Positions 59,961 through 64,000 of a stretch of 64,000 nt of DNA are shown here, in pieces. The DNA is taken from positions 3,302,001 to 3,366,000 of the forward strand of contig NC_090952.1 in the NCBI RefSeq assembly GCF_040807025.1. The letters run 5' to 3'. Each line of letters begins with the position of its first letter. Positions within the stretch are counted from its first letter, which is position 1. The notes beneath the pieces are model-generated. The model made no database searches. It was not told the origin of the DNA and worked only from the letters and a program-made list of their open reading frames with translations. The position numbers and the translations under genes were made by a program. Source of the DNA: Struthio camelus (Eukaryota > Chordata > Aves > Struthioniformes > Struthionidae).

Positions 59961-60686
59961 GGACATGCCAGGACTTCATATGTTCCTGCATCTATGGCAG
60001 GCTTTGCCTGTTTCCTCAGGTCACCTGAAGCCTCCTTGCAGTCTTACTTCTGCCCCTAGATCCAGCGTTACAGGAGGGAAGGAGTGGGGGTTTCTGGATC
60101 TTGTGTGCCAGTGGTACTGACTCGCAGTAATATCTAATCTGTGAAACAAGAGAGAGGATGTTGGCCATAGTGTGCCTGACCATGCCGTACGAGGAGCCTT
60201 CTGGGAACCTACTGAAGTGGCTGAAAGTGGAAGAAAATGCTGTTGCAGGATTCAGTGACCACGGGAACCTGGCCAGGAAAAGCAGGCAAGGCTGCAGGTC
60301 AGCATTTAAGGGCATTGGCAGACCTACATAGTGGGATGAGGAGAACCACAGCCAGAAAACAGGGCTCCCCCAGCAGGAACCAGCACTGCAGCATTACCTA
60401 GGGCTGACTGGGGTGACTTCCATCCACAGATCTGAAAACAATGATGGTTTCATGGCTCCTGCCAGCTTTGCTTGACACAACAAAATGTGGTTTGTCCTTC
60501 ATTTAGGAGGCACTGAAGTCTGATCTCAGCTCCTGCAAAAGGAGGGAGGAAGGCAAACTGTACTGTGAAGTTCCCTGGTGCCAAGACCTCACCACTCATG
60601 GCAAATATATTATATTCCATCACACGGAAAATCTTTGCTGTAAAAGCATAGTTTGCTGAAATGTGGAATTAACAACAATACTAAAT

Positions 60687-60708
60687 GACGTGTGTGTGTG
60701 GGGGGGGG
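60687..60708 (+). repeat. (TG)n followed by poly(G)
   Basis: GTGTGTGTGTG running into a nine-base G run. A short compound microsatellite. Confidence 0.88.
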
Positions 60709-62539
60709 CTTTAGAACAATTCCTGCAATTCTGGTTAAATGAGCCAGCAGCCATTTGACATAAAGCAACAAACTCTTATTGTAAGACTGATGCATTTGGT
60801 ATGTGTTCAGCTTTCTGGAGTTTTGAGAAGTACTTTCATGGCCTGTTCTGTTAGTGTGACTTCTAGAAGACTGGGAACTCTTCCAAACTAGGACTTGGGG
60901 ACTTAAGCTCCACTGAGGAAAAAATAATAATTAAAAGGCTGCAGCATGGAGTGTTGTTGATTTTTGTTCCCCTGTGGTTTTGTTAAATCCTATCCAGGCA
61001 TGTAAAGAACAATAATATTTTGGGAACGCCCGTTAGGAAACATTAGCCATACCCTCCCTTTCTTGAGGTTTGGAGTTGCTCCATTAAAGTGACTGAAGTC
61101 AGACAAGATGTTTCCACTTACATAAATGAAGGATCAGCTCTGTTGAAGCTGGAAACCCAGCTGCATTGTAGGAAATTTAAAAATGCAAGTTCTGCAGAAA
61201 AGAAAATGTTACAACTGTCCGAGCAGTTCTGTCTCTCCGCTTGCTCCGAAATCACTGGTAAACCCAGGAGAGCCTGGATCGCATAGGAAGCCATGGGTAC
61301 GCGCCCTTCCCATGCAAAGCCTATTGTAAAACTCTAGGAAGCAAGTTGACTCCCACTCTTCCCCTCTACTGTCCCTGTGCAGCGAGTGGCACACACAGCC
61401 TGGATGCCAGCAGAGGTCTGGTCCTAAAGAATATTACAGTGCCAGACTAGCCACTGTACTGTCCATGTGAACAGCACATGCAAAACAGATCAAGTTCAGT
61501 CTGAAACGCAACCCAGGAGCCAGCAAAAGACATTGCATCTCCTGGGAGGCTTTGAGACAGGCAGTGTCTGCAGAAACAGCAGAAAGAGCCTTGGTGGAGC
61601 AGCTTGATGAGGGGAGGGTTGCGAAACAGTTTCCTGTTTACTTGCCTCTTGCTTTCTTCTCCGTTAACTAAGGCCTCTACCTTGCATACTGTTGCTCTTA
61701 CCAGCAGCTGTTTTCCTTAGGACGCAGGTGGAGGGAATGGAAGCATGGCGAGCTGGGAAAGGTTGCAGTAATGCAGGTTAGGCCTGAACTTGGAGACCTG
61801 GGCCCAGGCCTGCCCCTGGCACCATCCCTGTTCCACACCAGGATGAGACCCAAGCACTTCCAATGCTTCCTCTCCCTGCATTGGAAGGAAACCGAGACTA
61901 TGGGGAAGAAGGGAACCATTGCCACCCCAGCGAGGTCTTTGAAGCCCACAGCAAAGCATCCATCAAAGCACAGACCCAGCCAAGGGGAGCCAAGGGCAGA
62001 GCCAGCAGCTTGGCTGCATGAGGACATGCAGAGAGGATCCTTGCTCCTTTCACTTCCTCCTCCAGCTTTTTCCTCTGCAATATGCAATGCAGTGAAGAGT
62101 CAGTACAGGCCTGGCCTGGCCTTTTGGGTTTCCCAGACTCTGTGTTTCTCTGGGTGCTCTAGGGTACTGTGAGCCATCAGCTTTCCTCTGGCTGCAATTA
62201 TCATGCTACTCTAGTACTGATAAACATTGCCTGTCTGGCCAACCCCAAAGCACAAGGCTGGGTTAAAGAAAACTTGAGATCTTGAAAAAAAAAGTTTCCT
62301 TTATTTACTTTTTGATCTTTGAGTCTTAAACATTTGTGCCTTTGTTTAGTTTTTGGTTCTGAGCCTTCCTAGTCATGGAAAAGGTCTCAGAACTAAAAGC
62401 CAAACTAACTGCAATGCTAAGAGTCTATTGAAAATTCAGATTCCAGCAAAGCCAGGCAGGGCTTTCGGTCACACAGCAACTAGCAGAGGCTTCATGAGCA
62501 AAACCTCAAGGGTGAGCAGCACTCAGTCTCTAGCACTCA

Positions 62540-62990
62540 AGTGCATATGTACACGAGTGTGTTTTGAGTGAGTAGGTCTCCAGAGTGTATTGGTGGCACT
62601 CTGAATGTGTGTGCACATGTTATATTGTGTATGACTGCAAGGGCTTGTGAACGCAACAGATATGCATGAGTGCATTTCTCTACCTTGTTTATATTTGTGT
62701 GTACAGCCTGCACGCAGGCATTTTGGGGTCAGTGGGAGGGGTTCATATGCTTGTTCCAGTGCAGCTGAGTTCCTAAGCAGGTGTGTGTTGTTTGCTGGGT
62801 AATATTTTCACGTGCACTTGAAGATATCAGCCTGTGCAGCTGTAGGTATGGACTAGGCTTTTATTTCTGTGTGTAAAATTCAGAAACTTGCACAGGCACC
62901 TACTGAGCCTGTGCTGCTGAGAAATCATTTCCATGTTTCTGCATGCGTGCAAGCAGGTGTGTGTATTTGCGCATGCATGCACATAAGGGG
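62540..62990 (+). repeat. TG/GCATG-rich imperfect repeat region
   Basis: Recurrent TGTGTG, GCATGTG, GTGTGTG and GCATGCATG words scattered over about 450 bases, without a clean unit. Probably degraded microsatellite sequence. Confidence 0.5.
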
Positions 62991-64000
62991 AACAAGAGTG
63001 TGTCTAATTCTGGAGACAATGACGGGCTCTAACCAACCATGACTCTCTGGCCCAGAGTGAAAGTGTAAAAAATGACTTCTGAAATGGCACTTGCCATACT
63101 TTAAGTGTCTGAGGACATTTACAGCGTGGCACTGTGGAAGTAATTAATGGGTCCTTTTTGCAAAGCGAGCATCCGGTACTGGAGGCAGGTAGGACTGGAG
63201 TCACACAGAAAGCCCAAGTCAATAAAGAGGAAGGTGCTCAGCTGAGGAACAAAAGCAGTGTGTGCTTGTCTTTGCAGATGCTAGAATGCAGAGTCCTCCC
63301 TTGGCAGGCTGCCCCAGTCAGTATCCTGTCTTTAGGGATTCTCTTTCTGTTGGGACACAGAAGAAAAGAGGATCTTGGCTGTGTCACCTTTGCCTTGTCA
63401 CTGTCCCTCAGGGAGAGATTTTTGGAGGGGCAGCAGGTCATCTCCATGGCTCATGGGATTGCTGCCTTCATCCCCTCTCTTCAAAGGTACCAAGAGTGAA
63501 CTTCCTGCCTCCTACATTTCCAGGGAGGACTCTGACCTAGATCTGCAGAGGAGAAGGAAAAGGATCTTTCCATGTTGCAAGGGGAGAAGACAGCATAAAC
63601 ATGCACTTTCCATCTGTAGCTTGGCCCTGCAACACATTCTCCAGTGCTTGCGAAGAGCTAAGCCTGGGCGCAGTAGGTACCATCACTTGCTGCCACAGAG
63701 GTTACAGCCCATCTAGGATCAACTCTAAAGGCAAGAAGGCTCTGCCCTGTGCTAAGCCACCCCTTGCTGCTCCTGTCTCGTTGCAGGCTAGTGTTTTCAC
63801 AGTGTGGGTGGTAGGCAGGTCTGGCCTCGGGAGTGGACTGGGACATGTGCCCAGCCGACTTTATGCTCCCATAGGGAAAGGGACGCACAGAGGGATGCAA
63901 AAAACAAGCACCCAGTGGAAGGGCCCCCCTCTTTGCCCTCTTGGACAGAGCACTGTGAGAGGAGGGCTATACCAATCCCAGCACTACCTCCAAAGTGTCT

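Larger units (their letters stand above)
56149..64000. other. Non-coding stretch, nothing firmly recognised
   Basis: No exon was supported on either strand. A purine-rich tract lies at 59882-59960, a (TG)n(G)n run at 60687-60707, and TG-rich imperfect repeats at about 62540-62990. Overlapping open frames near 61698-62172 and 63134-63716 lie on both strands without recognisable domains. It could be intron of the minus-strand gene or intergenic. Confidence 0.45.

Noticed and set aside
61698..62172. Overlapping 129- and 133-codon frames on opposite strands
   Set aside because: GC-rich stretch with low stop density on both strands. No domain or splice support.
1..64000. CRISPR arrays, bacterial operons, integrated viral genes, tRNA or rRNA genes
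   Set aside because: No regularly spaced repeats, no dense collinear ORFs, no retroviral gag/pol/env signatures or LTR pairs, and no cloverleaf with an A/B box seen. The window reads as vertebrate intron and intergenic DNA.

Overview
The window is vertebrate nuclear DNA and most likely avian. All seven recognisable interspersed repeats with coding traces are CR1 LINEs, mostly 5'-truncated, and two carry the bird-type CR1 3' tail (a 'CTTCCAACC' block followed by ATTCTGTG-like octamers). No Alu, L1 or other mammal-specific repeat was seen, repeat density is low, and AT-rich and GC-rich stretches alternate. Intron-bearing gene structure and (CA)n microsatellites also fit a vertebrate. There is no bacterial operon, rRNA, CRISPR array or recognisable tRNA.

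The main gene-like structure lies on the minus strand between about 49.9 kb and 22.7 kb. I infer four exons from splice sites and reading phase: 49822-49872 (51 bp), 41161-41217 (57 bp), 34308-34430 (123 bp) and a terminal coding exon 23134-23642 (168 codons plus stop). An AATAAA signal lies about 385 bp after the stop. Every junction is phase 1, so the exons join without a frame break, and the internal exons could each be skipped without a frameshift. The product is low-complexity, Ser/Pro/Glu-rich and probably disordered, ending in a conserved-looking basic/amphipathic tail (...FPNKKRQWQSELLKKYHL). I do not recognise the family. The 5' end of the gene was not found and may lie beyond 64 kb.

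Region by region: 1-22.7 kb looks intergenic, with two plus-strand CR1 copies (2.5-4.0 and 5.2-6.2 kb), an unexplained ~110-bp direct duplication at 13.0/13.65 kb, an old MIR-like SINE at 17.0 kb and a minus-strand CR1 endonuclease fragment at 21.5 kb. From 22.7 to 49.9 kb lie the gene's exons and long introns. The introns hold a CR1 with an internal minisatellite-like expansion (33.1-33.8 kb), two highly decayed CR1 copies (44.1-44.6 and 48.1-48.9 kb), two adjacent MIR-like SINEs (26.5-26.8 kb), an unexplained ~60-bp duplication (35.05/36.89 kb), microsatellites and possible alternative exons. From 49.9 to 64 kb there is mostly non-coding DNA, with a GATA/E-box/GATA palindrome at 50.3 kb, a 29-C homopolymer, a small CR1 tail and purine-rich tracts.

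Exon calls rest on reading splice signals by eye. Old SINE/LINE calls rest on remembered family patterns, and no database search was possible.
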